Source: Pestalotiopsis fici W106-1
Taxonomy: Eukaryota; Ascomycota; Sordariomycetes; Amphisphaeriales; Sporocadaceae
NCBI RefSeq assembly: GCF_000516985.1
Contig: NW_006917095.1
Span: 2,361,077 to 2,425,076 of the forward strand
Length of the DNA: 64,000 nt
Direction of reading: 5' to 3'
This document shows, piece by piece, positions 42,134 through 54,783 of the stretch. Below the pieces are notes generated by a model. It was not told the DNA's origin and did not search any database. It was given only the letters and a program-made list of their open reading frames with translations. The number at the start of each line of letters is the position of its first letter. Position 1 is the stretch's first letter. The position numbers were made by a program, and so were the translations under genes.

Positions 42134-43900
42134 GATGGCTGGTTGATTGTGTGAAGGGAGGGCGTTTTGGTATGCTTGCTCCTTTTCTGATGATAAGGAA
42201 GTAAGAAAATGAGAGTGTCAAGAACTGATTTCTCAGGGGTCGCGATTCAATTGATGGGTCAAGATTGAGTCGCTGGCTCCTCGAGGTAGTTGAGAAATCA
42301 CGAGCAGGTTGTACTCAGATCATGTGGCTGAGTGAATGGTAGCTTTGGTTTCAAAGAATGGCGGACCAAAGATGATTACAAGAGACGGATCTGTTTTTAG
42401 ATACAGTCTTGTGGTTAAGAGAAGAAAAACATCTAACCCCAAGCGCATTGAAAAGCCCCGTTGATCCGTCACGTTGTTCAAATATGTAAGGCTCGCACAC
42501 GCCCTACATGAGATGCGGTCAACTGGGAATAACGCCGAGGGTGGCCATTCTACCACAGTAGCGGCATCGCCTATCCTAGCCTATCCCCACAAGCCCACCC
42601 TCGCACACCCCATCCCCCCTAACCTTCCCGTCGAGGCCAGTACAGCCCGGCCAATTACAAGCATGGGGGATGCCGAATGCGGGGGCACCGAAGACCCCTA
42701 AACTCCTTTACCCAGAACGCTAGGAAACACTAGAACGCGGTCCACTGCACAAAAGACGTCACCCGGCACCATGTCGACCCTGTCCGGACCGGGCCCTCTT
42801 GCGCCTCTTCCTTCTCTTGTGTACCGCCTCTTGTGTTCTGTAGTCTGTCAGCTGTCTGCTGTGTCTATCTCGCGCCGTCCAACGTTGAGCTGAACGTAGC
42901 ACAGGCGAGCGCATCCTCCGACTGCCGAGTATTTGAGCGCCAGGCCGCCTTCCGTCACCCCTCCCTTCCAAAGAAGAGGGCCACCGTGGCGAGCTATGCT
43001 CAACCCCAGCCTCTGAAGCTTCGAGTGTGGCACACTCCGGCCATAGCCTTGTTGCCGATGGTTGTTTGTCAAGCTTCAGTGCTTGTTTTGTGCGCAGATT
43101 GGCAGCGAGATGGGAAAAGATCTTTCTGTGCGACCGTCGATCATACTACTTGATCTGGTAGCCATATCCTGCAAGTCCGGGGAATCTCGGGCGCGGAACA
43201 CCCCAGGTTTTCACTTGGCACACCCAAGAAAAACGCAAAGATAAGAGCCAAGCGGCCTGGTCTCGTCTCGAGTTTCTAGAAGTCTGCAAGTCAGGCCATC
43301 TAGATTTTTGTATCCTTGCTTCCGATACCACCACACCAATGGGCGATGCAGGACAGGACAAGAAACGGCCGGGGCTGCGCAGGTCTAGAATAGGCATGCT
43401 GAGGCGGCTCTGCCTGTAGGATTAATGTCACCTAGCCACCGTGCCACCAAGCGAAACGAAAAAGGTTTGCGGGGATGATGCGATTTTTTTTCCCCCATCT
43501 CATCTACGGAATACACTAGCTACCGATTTCAATCCTATCATGCTTTATCTAATAATGTAGCCATATTTATCTTGAGTGAGCGATGAGACGGGGGATTGTT
43601 AGGGTGGGGAAATGGCGCTTCGGTGGCTGCCAAGCGACTCAGGCACTCGTTCAACTTGGAAGAGACCTCGGGAATTGGCAGAACGGCCGGCATCTGCCGT
43701 TGTGTATTCTCTCATGACACTTGTCGATTTGTTCGTTCAAATATCATTCTAAACATCAACAATGAAACTTTCAGATTCATGTTCAGACTTTTAGAATCGT
43801 CTTTGGAGCGATCGCGATTGCCCGTCTCACTCCATGCAAAATTACCGGCTTTGAGCTAGGATGTGGTACAACGCTGCCCATGACTTAGAGGGCTCCATCT
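42134..43900. other. Promoter-side intergenic region left of the AT-rich island
   Basis: Mixed composition with a C-rich block at 42560-42800. No gene recognised; several overlapping short frames around 42760-43150 are in GC-rich DNA and lack family features. It includes TTAGGGT near 43590. Confidence 0.35.
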
Positions 43901-46900
43901 AGAACAACCTCGTTGATCTACTGCTGTTTATCTTCAGAAACTTGAATATAGACATCTCTCGTCTCGTAGATGTGCATCAGACTGGCGTTGGAGGTATAAG
44001 GTATAGAATGGACAATTCGGCAGAGCTGGTCTGGTGAAGGCAGTGGATACAGTCATGATGCTGGGTCTATAATGACGGCGTGGCCGACGGCGGAAAAGCA
44101 AGACATAGGAGCCACTTAAAGGCGCATAGCTAGCGCTTGCAGCCTTGAAAATACCCGCTCAACCGCTTCAAAGCCAATGACAGTTGCTCTATTGTCCGCA
44201 TCCAAGACGTAGGGAAAAGTTACCAATGTGGAGCTTGGGACGTTGCATTGCTATGGACGATATGTTCTGCTGAGATTACAGTGCCTGCTTTCAGTTCAGA
44301 TTCAAGTGCAGTTAATCATCATGAACGAGACTTGCTCTGCACATTTGAGCATGGTGACTCAGAGTGCTCGTGTTCAGTACCTTGAGCTCTGAGATGGTGC
44401 CGTCGCTAGAAACATCCATCTGATCCCGACGGACGCTATTCGTATCTGTTGATGACAATCGCACCGGCGACAGATATCAAGACTTGAGGCCATAAATATT
44501 CCATGTTCCCCGCGTCGAGGGCGTTGTCGGGAAAACTCAGGAGCCATTCACTTTACGTTCCAGTGGTATAATTCGCGAACTCTAGGAAATTTATTGCATA
44601 GTGCCCGCGAACTACCCATGAAGTAGCTCTAAAATTTAACTCAGTTCAACTATCCTGCTTACCCGAAGAACCGGAGCTTGGGCAAAGCCATCATGCCCGC
44701 GCCAGTCCTTTTGGTCAGTGGGATGAGTTTACTGCTGGTGTTAGCAGTCTGACTAATTTTGTATATAACGCCGGTCCAATCATTGTTCGCAAAGGGCAAT
44801 TGTAATCTCAGAGGAGGACACAGGCGAGTCTAAATGTGAGTGTCGTCAAAAGTTTAATGGAGGTCGAGTAGTTGACTACTGTTTATATAAGACCGATAAG
44901 GCTGCGGCTGTTGACGTCGCTCGTTATAAAACGGAAGCCTCTGGAATAGCCATCAGCAAAGCTGCCTACTAATTGATGGGTATGAAATTCCCATGATTGC
45001 CACCTATGAATAGTAATTCATGTTTGTGGCAGTTATCTCCAAAATAAACCTAAATAAATGCGTCCATTCTCTTAGAGGACTCTCGGATACAGATATTGGA
45101 GATGGGGCTTTAATATTCTTTTAACTTCTGGGAAGTATAAAATAATGTCTTTAAACAGTATGTAAATAGCTAATTTTGTTCTCTGTTATATATTAACTTG
45201 AGAAGCAATTATGGTGGCGTCCATTTGTGCTCCAAAAGCTGCAATGGCATTGTATTAAAATGCTGATATATATCACTACACATTTTCAATTCATGTAACC
45301 ATAAGGATATCTTCTGAACTCACATTATCGCATCTTCTGAGCATATCTTATCTGCCTGTAGGTCACCGCCATGCTGCCATCATTATTACGCTGCTCTAGT
45401 CACATATACCACTGACGAAGTCGTATGCAGCCGGACGGAAGACCACCATGAAACAATAACAATCGATTGCCACAAGAATTCAGTAACTGGCGAAATTATC
45501 AGCAATATAAAAGTCAAATGATATTCACGCAATTTGACACTCCGTGTTCAACTGTGATGTTGGTCGAGTTACAGGAGCACCTACCTAATAGGTATCCTCT
45601 TGATTGAGGTTTCGTGATGCCACTCGCTCTCCACACTATAGGAACCATGCTACATCAAAATAACATAATGAGTTACCCTATTCATATTTATCTCGCACGA
45701 AGCATCAACTCTGTGATTTTCGCTGTGGTTCAACAAAGTCGGAGGAAATGCATTGGGTTACCGCTGGTCGAATACAGTCTGTATCTTTGAAGGCAGTCCG
45801 TTTCAACCAAACGCTGTTTACTGGACGAGAACATCGATCAGTTGGCCAATCTAACAGTCAGGAAGCGTGTATCAACTCGGGAATACAGGGATAAATCGAG
45901 ACTGATTCGTCATATGGGATATATCACTCGATAGGCCTGCAGCAATTTGACTTACCCAAGTGGAATTTGAGCTGTATTGTGCTCGTCCCAAGCAAGAGTC
46001 TACTGTAATTATCATCAGAATCAACGCAAATGGAGAAATTTGTTGGAGCAGCAAGACATAATACTCATACTTCAATCTCATTATACATTGATAACCACTG
46101 ACACAGGAAGCAGGAAGTATCGTTCTTGGTGTAACTGCTTCGAATCCCTCTACCCATGTATGTTTATCTGCTTTCTTAAAGACTACTACAGAAAGAGTCT
46201 AATTTTCTGCTGAAGTCTATCTTTGAGCTTTAGGACGACATTGTCTTGCGACCGGCGCTTCAGAGAATTGATGACCTCCATATCTTCCTGAGTGACCACG
46301 ATATTGATTTTGGCCAATCAGAACGAAATGATATTGCTTACTGGGATTGGTTTTTGCTTTATTTTTGAAAGAAAGTATTGCAGGTGTCCTGAAAGCTGCA
46401 ACACCGGAATCCAGGGACGATAGTTGCCGGTTGCTTCATAGTGATCTGTTCTAAACGTTCATAAATGAATAACTGCAGACAAGCCAAATTAACGCCACAC
46501 TTATTGATTGGAGCTATCTTCTCTGACGAATGATGATAGCATGTATTACTCTCCAGCAACTGAACCAATCAATCAATTTGAACGCGGACTTGTCAACGCG
46601 GCGGCTCGGCGACCCAAGACGTGTATGATTTACCCGAGCAAAAGCCATGTTTCAGACTGTCTCTCTGTATCAATCTTGCAAAAAGACCTCGTCATAGCAG
46701 TTCCGCATGAGCTGCAAAACTGTCTGCCGCTGTCTTGAGTGCTGTAATCGTGCCGCATACGGCAAAGATTTGGAACTGTTGGCAGTTTCCGCTTACCCAG
46801 AGTTAGGTATGCAATGCATTGCCGCAGCCGAGACGTCTTGAACACGGACAAAAGGATTTTGCCACAATCATGGACTTGACAACACCGGATTGAACACGTA

Positions 46901-48100
46901 TGTGGTTTTTGTGCCACTTGCTTGGAAATCACCGCCTATATATGCTTGCTGGCCATTCTAGGGTCGCACAACAGCTAATAAGTCACTGGCGTTCGGCATT
47001 GAAGGGTGGGGGGTCCGGCATCAGAGTGGTCGCGCGAACATGAGGTCAGATTGATAGCGAAGAAGTGAACCAGGGGAAAAAGAGCGCATTGCACTCTCGA
47101 CGCCAACACACCCATTGAATCTCACCGCCCGTCTTCAGATTTCCTATTGTGGTAATTTGCTTTTCAATCTCTTTAGCAAATGAAGCCTCACAGAGCATGA
47201 GTAAAACACGTTGTATGTTCTATGTACGAAGCTATTCAGTAGTAAAGATCAAGTGAGGAATTGTAGGAGGGGGTTCAAAGAGATCTGCTACCTCGTGGTT
47301 GACAGACAGGCTGCCGCAGACTCAACTTCTTCTGCTGCATGCTCTAAGCCTCACTTTTTTGGAATTTCAACCAAGCGAACGACATCTTACTTGACGACAA
47401 AGATCCACTCCACCGGCCAGGTCGTTTCTCGCATATGCCGATGTTCGCAGCAAAAAGGTCTTTATATAATTGGCCCGGAGGCAATAGATATTGTCACTTG
47501 ACCAAGCTGTATTCGGAAGCCCGCATTTTGCGTCAATGCTTTCTATGCAGCTACCTTCCTTTGCGCGGAATGCTGCTTTCACCAAATGGGCGTGAATTAG
47601 CATTCTTAAAAAGAATGATTTCCCCATTATGTGCTTGAAAGGAAGCAGAAGACCTGGAGCCTGAATCCTGACCACGGGTTTTCACTCTTTTCGAGATACA
47701 CCATAATTGAGGGTAGCTGCTTGATCGACAATAGTGTCGCCCACAGTTGACGTAGGTGACTGACATGTGTGATGAAAAAGGCACAGAACTTGTGGATGCA
47801 TTGTAAGCCAATGGATATGCAGCTACTGGGATACTGTGCAGCATCCCAATGCGAATCATCACGAACTATCATGTCCCATCATCTAAGACTTGTTGTTTCA
47901 TGAACAATCTAATTATGAACCGCAGAGCTGGAAAGAATAATAATACCGCACGCTTAAGAAACTGAAACATTCTGGGGAGGATTTGTGAAGATGATTCTCG
48001 TATCAGGAAGACAGAAGAAACATGCATTCTGTGATGCAACGGAATGCTGAATTATGCTTGAAGTATAATTTGTTCGTCCAGGCCAACGTTGGTATAAACG
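43900..48100. other. AT-rich, gene-poor island with degenerate coding-like fragments
   Basis: About 4.2 kb lacks any long frame; for example 45121-45180 has 14 G/C of 60 (23%). Short open stretches with protein-like composition occur on the minus strand: a 36-codon run ending at 44436 (see the pseudogene entry), a hydrophobic stretch at about 45950-46081, and a charged helical stretch (QEDMEVINSLKRRSQDNVVL) that ends in a stop at 46186. All are interrupted and none is recognised. The sequence has features expected of a decayed transposon or gene affected by repeat-induced point mutation or drift, but the RIP indices could not be computed here. Confidence 0.45.
44100..44720 (-). pseudogene. 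Possible decayed gene fragment
   Basis: On the minus strand a coherent run WLLSFPDNALDAGNMEYLWP followed by QVLISVAGAIVINRYE (44546-44436) ends at a stop. Shifting by one base continues as SVRRDQMDVSSDGTISELK (44437-44381) up to a GTACTG donor-like site. Further left, 44202-44110 reads PYVLDADNRATVIGFEAVER in another frame. Upstream, MMALPKLRFFG with a GTAAGC site lies near 44690. The pieces look like exons of one gene broken by a frameshift and stop. The family was not recognised and chance cannot be excluded. Confidence 0.28.
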
Positions 48101-50882
48101 TGGACGGGACGAGAGGTATATTACCTAGCTAACCTAGTACGTTCAAAGTTAGTTGTCGCCGTGTCAAGGGAGAAAGATGATCAAATTGGCGTGGACGAAC
48201 TGAATACACTCTGGTGCCTGGAAAGATCCAAGCATGTTGATGCACAATGACATTTTGCATATGTGACGTGCATACATGCCTACATATGACATATCTCTGT
48301 ATCTTCTATCTACCAACATCTGAGACGGGATACTAGGCCCTTTGACGATGCTCTGCTTAGTATATCTCGACCCCGCGATTGGCGTTGAACACGGCCTGAC
48401 CCCACGGCAAGGAGAGACACACGATTGCTGCAAACTGACACCCAAAAAGAGAAAAAAAGAAAAAAAAAGAAGAAGAAGAAGAAAAGATCCCAAGATAGAC
48501 ATTGGTAGCCCAGGCTGAATGATTACGTGCATACAGAGTACGTGATCATTAATACGATGGAAAGGGTCCGGTGTTTGTATGTGCTGGCATCGCTAATGTA
48601 CTGTTCTGCCTACCGTGCCTGCTGGCAAATGGGATCTCAAGGCTGCCGTTGAGAAGCTGCAGTCCCAGCAGGAGTCGACGATACAATGACCCGTCCCCTC
48701 GAGACCTCCCGGGTATTCCCATGGCCACGTCTGTCGTCGCTCATGTATGCCGGGTCTTTCTGTCTCTGGCTGCCTACCTGCTCCCCTCGTTCCCAAGAGA
48801 CGGCCCGTGTCTTCCAATCTTTCCCTTATGCGACTCATAATTCTTGGTGCATCACAAAGCAAAGCGTTTTGAATTTGGTTCTAGATTCTTGCTTCAAGTT
48901 GCCGTTGCCGCCCATTGATTCCACGACGTCAGCTTGCCGCAACGCCGTTGGTCTGTTTTACAGTCGCTCAAGCGCCGAATTGATACCCAAGGGGCCAAAA
49001 GTGCTCAGTCGGGCATCCACCTCTCTCACCCACCACCACCCTTCCTTCTCCAGCTTCTCCCGGCCCAGCGTCCGAGTGCAAAGACTAGCTGGAGAACTTT
49101 CCCCTCTATCCGGCTTCTTCCCGCCGCAATATCCAAAGACCGGCGTTATTTTTTTGTGGTCGCTGGTCGCTGGTCGCTCGTCTGCTTTCTTCCTCGACCC
49201 GCAGTCGGTACGTAGAATTGCTGGCTTCTAGAACCCTTCAGATCCATTTGAGTGCGGTACCTTTCTATACCTGTCCATGGCCCCCGGCGACTGTTTTCCA
49301 GAGGGAAGAAAAATCAAAAAATAAACAGGGTTCAGCCATTCTCATCCGCGACACAGGGCAGAGGGCAATTATTAACTCGACGCTAGCCCAACGTCTCGGT
49401 TGACTGTCTTGTATCAGATCAGACGGTGAATATTGTGTCAACTTTCAGGACTATACTCGCTCAATCGTCAGTTCTTAGTCTCTGCCTAGCTACAGGGGGG
49501 TTTTCGATCCCAACTCCACTCCGAAAAAGACCCCTTCAGTTGGCTCTCGTCAAGTTCGACAAACATCCTTACACACGGGATTCAAGTCACCAATGACCCG
49601 TTCAAAGTTGCAACGAATAGAAAAAAAAGAAAGTTAAAACAATAAGCAGACGTCTATCTAGGAACCCGGAGAGAGAGAAAAAAGAGACAGTCGCTACGAA
49701 TCCTGTCAAAATCCACTTTTCTTTTTGCTCATTCTTTTTTTTTTCTCCCCCTCCCCTCTTCCCGTTCCTCTCGATATTTTTGTGGGTAGAATATAGCCAA
49801 ACTCGGAGTCCGATCCACCTTTGGGTAGCTACTAGCTACCTTAACCAACAACCCACCGATCCGCTGCCCGCGTGCGGGAAGACTTTGGCATCTAAATCAG
49901 AAAATCCAGCTCTCTTTGGGGTGACATCGGTCCCTAAAAGTCGATCACCAAGGATCCCCCAGGTCCCCGTTGCGACCACTATCGATAAAAAAAAAAGAGT
50001 GACTCCCTTCTCCCTCCGAATCCCTGCCGGCGAAAGAAAGAGAGAGAGAAGATAGAGCTCTCTCAATCTGAACTCTGCCCTTTACGGCTCTATTCGGTCA
50101 GAGTTGTGCCCATTCCGTCCTCTGTCCATTCACACTGCCTATCTCCCCTCTTTTTGGGACGGGTGTGACACAGCATACAAAATTTGTCTATACCTACCCA
50201 ACCTAGCATTGGAGACAGACGGCTGGACAACAAGCGAACAAGCGAAAAAGGTCTTCTGCCGCCGCCATTCCCTGCCTGACCTGGCAACCCGCCGTTGCAA
50301 GCAAGACGTCCGTCCGTATTACTCTTGCTGCCACACCACCACCTACTTCGGAAGCAAAAGCCCCAGGAAAAAAAAAAGAGGAAGAAGATAACAACAACAA
50401 AATTAAGGCAAACCCTGTCAAAGCTGCCCACGACAATTTTCCACCCTACCCCATCAGTTTCTTGCTGCTTACTGCTGTGTCCAATCTCTGGACTATCATC
50501 CAATACGTATTAAGGTCCGCCCCGCCTTCTAGCGACAGCGGCTTATCAGCCAGACCCAAGGAACATTCGTCGATTGCATGCCGCTGCGCTAACAAGAGCG
50601 TCGCTGCCCCGCTGTCAATTGGCTTCAACTCGATTTTATGCTTATTGGAGAAACTCTCGACCACGAGTAGTACTCGAAACCCGACTCTACAAGGAGCGCA
50701 CAGTTCACGCAGTCGTCGTTCCCGTCGTCTGCAGTTGAAGCTGCTGCTGCTGCTTCCGGCGCTGCTCCTTCTTCGCCTTAACCGAACCCTCAAGAAGTTC
50801 AACCAGCAGTGTACATACATATTTACGTTTTCCCTCTCTGATGTAGATGCGATAACCAACGAAATCGTCTCGACACATCGAA
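48101..50882. promoter_or_regulatory. Promoter and long pyrimidine-rich leader of the 50883 gene
   Basis: From about 48.7 kb the sequence is C/T-rich with A-runs (49621-49630, 49987-49997, 50369-50379) and many short upstream open frames (for example 50462-50890 overlaps the start codon). This composition is typical of long leaders of regulated fungal genes. No gene is supported; the plus frame 48686-49231 is Ser/Pro/Leu-rich translated leader sequence. Confidence 0.4.
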
Positions 50883-52523
50883 ATGGCTAGCAGCAAGGCC
50901 ATGTTTATGGAGGACGCCGACGAAGACGGTACCGTCAAGCCTCATACCAAAAAGACTGCCAAGTCTGTTGCTGCTCCCTCCCGCGCTGGAAGCCCTGTGA
51001 AGCAAGAGCCGAACACTGGTCGGAAGAAGTCATCGTCCCAGAGGACCCACGCGACAGCGACAACATCACCACATGACTCTGATGCGACGGAGCATGCCTC
51101 GTCATCCAGTCGTCACAAGAACCGGGAGAGAAGGTCGAGCCGCAAAGGCAAAGAGGTGCCCGAACGACCGCGCATAACCACTGCGCAAACAACACCGTCA
51201 ATGCGCAACCATTATGCAGAAGACTCTGCTCACTATAGTGTGCCTCATCGCGCAATCGCAGTTTCCTCCGGGCGTCCCCGGGCCAATTCTCGCCCTCAAA
51301 GCTACATGGCACCGCCGCTCTCGCAGTCGGCCTTTTTCCAAGCGAGTCCATTGTCGTATGGTCCTCCTCCCCAATGGGGAGGGCCGCCACCACTAGGCTC
51401 TTCACCACTTGGCACATCGCCCATGGCCTATCCTGTGGACTACTTTACTGGAAGAGCCGACTATGATACTGGTGGTGCCGACCGTTTAGCCTCGAGGTTC
51501 GAAGCGCGGCCGCGGTCCTCGATGGGCAACTATGGATCGTCATATGAGGACCGATATACCGATTTCGACGCACCATCGCCCCATTCTAGGCCAAGCACAG
51601 TTATCAGGAAGCCATCATTGTCCAAAAGGACGACTAAGAATAATGAGGATCGAAGGCAAATGCCTCCACCCCCGCGCCCTTCCACGGTCGGCCCTCGTCA
51701 ACACTTCAGACCGCCGCCGCCGCCGCCATCACAAAGAAAGTCGGTCGGGTTCGATGATGTATCATCAGACGGCGAGTCTGATCTCTTTCGTGACGCGCCA
51801 CATGGCGTGGCAATCGACTTTATGAAAGCTTTCCCTATCAGGAATAGGCGCCAAAGCACCACCCGGCGCCAAAGCCTTGGTGGAGAGTACCCCGGGGAAG
51901 GATATGCAATTGAACCCGCTGGGCCCAAGACTCGGCGGCCAAACCGTCGCTCCGTGTCTTATAGCGTCGAAGACAAGATGAATGACGCAAACAGATATCA
52001 AAATGCTGTCGCGAGTGCTATTCCTGCACCTCTGACTCCAGACAATCTCCGCCGAGTCAAGAACAGCACTAGCAGTCGTTCTACCCGCAGCAGTGGTAGT
52101 CGTGATGAGAGCAGCTTCCGGCAGTCCGAGACAACCAAGACAACGAGGTCTGGCAGCAATGATGACGATATGACTATCAAAGTCCCCAGTGGTACCGTAG
52201 TTGAATATGGCGGCGCCAAGATCAACTGTGTGAAAGGGGGCGAAATGACCTTTGGGCGAGGCGGTGGCGGTAGCGATCGTGGTACCATTTATGGCGACGA
52301 GCTCAGAAGCCATGCTCACAGGACGGAGAGATCTGGCACACGACCGCGGGCAAGCTCTCAATCCGCACATGCGCGTCGCCCTCGCGCAATTATGTCGCCC
52401 AATCCTCACGATCATGCAGCGGACTATCCTGATAACGCGACGTATTTTGGTATCCCACAATATGCTACCTATCACGGATACCCCTACGATGACGATGAAT
52501 ACGACCACGTATACGACACATAG
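50883..52523 (+). CDS. Disordered Ser/Arg/Pro-rich fungal protein of unknown function
   Basis: Single exon, 546 residues, starting MASSKAMFMEDADEDGTVKP. Low-complexity basic/Ser-rich N-terminus (RRSSRKGKEVPERPRITTAQ), Pro-rich blocks (PPPPRPSTVGPRQHFRPPPP), a segment with NRRSVSYSVEDKMNDANRYQ (predicted helix), Ser-rich SSRSTRSSGSRDESSFRQ and a short ordered-looking element, IKVPSGTVVEYGGAKINCVK, followed by a Gly-rich run. The C-terminus is Tyr/Asp-rich (YHGYPYDDDEYDHVYDT). It resembles filamentous-fungal proteins with a conserved C-terminal beta-like block, but I cannot assign a family. Probable nuclear localisation is inferred from basic clusters only. Confidence 0.7.
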   Translation: MASSKAMFMEDADEDGTVKPHTKKTAKSVAAPSRAGSPVKQEPNTGRKKSSSQRTHATATTSPHDSDATEHASSSSRHKNRERRSSRKGKEVPERPRITTAQTTPSMRNHYAEDSAHYSVPHRAIAVSSGRPRANSRPQSYMAPPLSQSAFFQASPLSYGPPPQWGGPPPLGSSPLGTSPMAYPVDYFTGRADYDTGGADRLASRFEARPRSSMGNYGSSYEDRYTDFDAPSPHSRPSTVIRKPSLSKRTTKNNEDRRQMPPPPRPSTVGPRQHFRPPPPPPSQRKSVGFDDVSSDGESDLFRDAPHGVAIDFMKAFPIRNRRQSTTRRQSLGGEYPGEGYAIEPAGPKTRRPNRRSVSYSVEDKMNDANRYQNAVASAIPAPLTPDNLRRVKNSTSSRSTRSSGSRDESSFRQSETTKTTRSGSNDDDMTIKVPSGTVVEYGGAKINCVKGGEMTFGRGGGGSDRGTIYGDELRSHAHRTERSGTRPRASSQSAHARRPRAIMSPNPHDHAADYPDNATYFGIPQYATYHGYPYDDDEYDHVYDT

Positions 52524-54783
52524 TCTGTTGCGAAATCGAAGCTATACTCGTTTGATGGACCCACTACGAGCTTATGGTTCTGATGCGGAACACCCTTTCT
52601 ACCAATTCTGTTTTTGGGGATTTCTTTTTCCTTCCTTCTATTGTTCGTTATGATTGTCATTGAGCGCTGCCATTTGTGTTTTCCACCCCTTCATCAAGTC
52701 TTGATTGCATCTACATTCTTGTGCAATATGCACGGAGAGGGAGACAAAAAGTGCTTGCCGCGCAGAAGAACAGGACGGCGAAGATGGGAAGGCAGGGTGA
52801 TTTCACCCTCCACTTTTTTTTTTTTTTTTTTTGTGGAAGGATTTAATGCAACTGGCTTTGTGTATATGAGAAATGACTGATGAGATGACGGGGGCATGAA
52901 GAGACTCGTCTGTTCCATTGTCATGGAGCAGGCCAGTCCGTTGGCTGGATACAGATTTCTTACGCTTGGCCTTGAACCCCCTGGAGGCAAGCTTGCCTGA
53001 GGTTTATCATGCGCTTTTCTTTTGCCCTTTACTTTTCCTTTATTTTCATCTCATCGATTATGCGATGTTTCGTTTCGCTGAGCTTTTACACAAGAGGTGG
53101 CTGTGCCATGTCGTTTGTTGCGATACCCTGTGCTTTACAGCCGAGTTATTCGCATTTGCATGGAGTAAAGCTTCTTTGGGATTGATAGACTACGAGTGCA
53201 TTTGAAGTTCACACTTCTGTTGGCAAGGGATATTGCACCACGACGAAAACGCCATCTTAACTGATTATGGATTTTGTTCTTCATGTGGAAAAGGCCATTT
53301 TTAGGCTGGGAGTTGGATTCATTAGGCAAGGATGCGTGAACATATCGCAATGGGAAGGAAAAGTTGCCAGTCGCATTTGGAAGAGTTGGTTATTTATTTG
53401 AGAGCGTCAACTCGGACTTGGTAGCACAACGAGGCAAAGACTGGAATGCTGGAGTTGTGCGGATCTAAGTCAGGGCAGAGAAGCCTTGAGATGGCTTGAC
53501 ATGGCACTTTCTACGGTCACAGATGGCATGATCGGTATATACGAGATGGCTACGGGACAATCCCTTCTCCTACCCAATAAAATAAGATGGTTTACAGCCC
53601 ACAAGAGCCGTGCCATTGCCTGTGAACTTTTCAAAGCACTTTTCACCCAGGTATGTGGCTGTCATTGTGGACTTGTTGTTTCATGACTGCGCATTCGAGT
53701 CTGAGTAGAATTGGAAACGGAGGGCCAAATTTCGAGGTCGCTCATTGAGTAAAGCCGGCGCCTAATATTTCACAATTCATGCAGATTATTCAAGTAGCGA
53801 AACATTTCCCATAAGCGGCAAGCGATACTCACCGAGTTTTGAAAACGACCGGGGTGAAAAGAATACTGGACTGTACTCATCTACACAATAAACAGTAAGC
53901 TCATTACCATACTGCGTATGCACTCATAATTGACCCACCCGTTTACTAGCGAGAACAAGATTGCATCAGGCTAAACATGGCTTTTTATGAGGGAATATAC
54001 TTCAATAGAAGCCTAGGAGACTGTCATACTGTCTTGTTTTGAACAATTATTGATTTCATGAGCAACTCTAGCTTGAACAAAGTGAATGGATTCCATCTGT
54101 TCAAAAGACCCGCCTTGTACATGGAGTATAGCAACAGATCGTGGACACCCATTCGGATTGAAATGCGGAGGTGGAGTTGGGGCAGGTAATTGAATGGCAG
54201 CACTAACGCAAAGAGCTCAAGCAGTCTGGGCGGCTTCTCCAGTGATGGACCCTCCCAAAGCTCCAGTGGGCTGCCCACCTAATTGTGCCTGCTGTTTCCA
54301 TTGCAGCCCTTGCAGGAGTCCACAGTTGCCTGGCAACGGTGGGGCCCTTGTTTACTTAATGACGTCCCACCCTGGTTCTGACATCTGATTCACCCAACCT
54401 CCCCGATATGTCCAGAGACCATCCAGCCCAACCCAGCCCCGTGCATTATGCAGATCTCCCTTGCAAATCACCATAGGAACTCGGCTGTTGCAAGATACTT
54501 TCTTTCCATTTTCATGCAATCATCTGCGTCAATAGCAAACAAACGCCAACTGCATCATCTCGACCGTCGCCAGAACCATTCCACCTTTTGTGCAGCATCG
54601 CCTGATTGTTCCCGTCTCTGACCACCAACTGACGGGAATTTGAATTATTTTCCCTGACTTGGCTGGTACTCACCAGTCTCTACCAGCCGAGTCATCTCGT
54701 TTTCTTCCTGAGTCAAGTAACTCATTTCTTTTCTATCAACCTGATTGAACACTCGGCTTCGCACATATTCATCTTCAACAAAA
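52524..54783. other. 2.26 kb intergenic region
   Basis: It starts with the 3' flank of the 50883 gene, including a run of 19 T at 52814-52832. The remainder is without recognised genes. The 200 nt before 54784 are C/A-rich leader-like sequence. Confidence 0.4.

Noticed and set aside
46131..46155. tRNA-like T-arm sequence (gcttcgaatccct)
   Set aside because: No matching acceptor stem, D-arm or anticodon stem could be found around it.
48686..49231. 181-codon plus-strand frame
   Set aside because: Ser/Leu/Pro-rich translation of pyrimidine-rich leader sequence; no domain, overlapping equally good frames.
51765..52508. 247-codon antisense frame within the 50883 gene
   Set aside because: Low-complexity mirror of Ser/Arg-rich coding sequence, no family resemblance.
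52814..52832. Run of 19 T as a possible retroposon tail
   Set aside because: No target-site duplication or element sequence next to it; simple homopolymer in a 3' flank.
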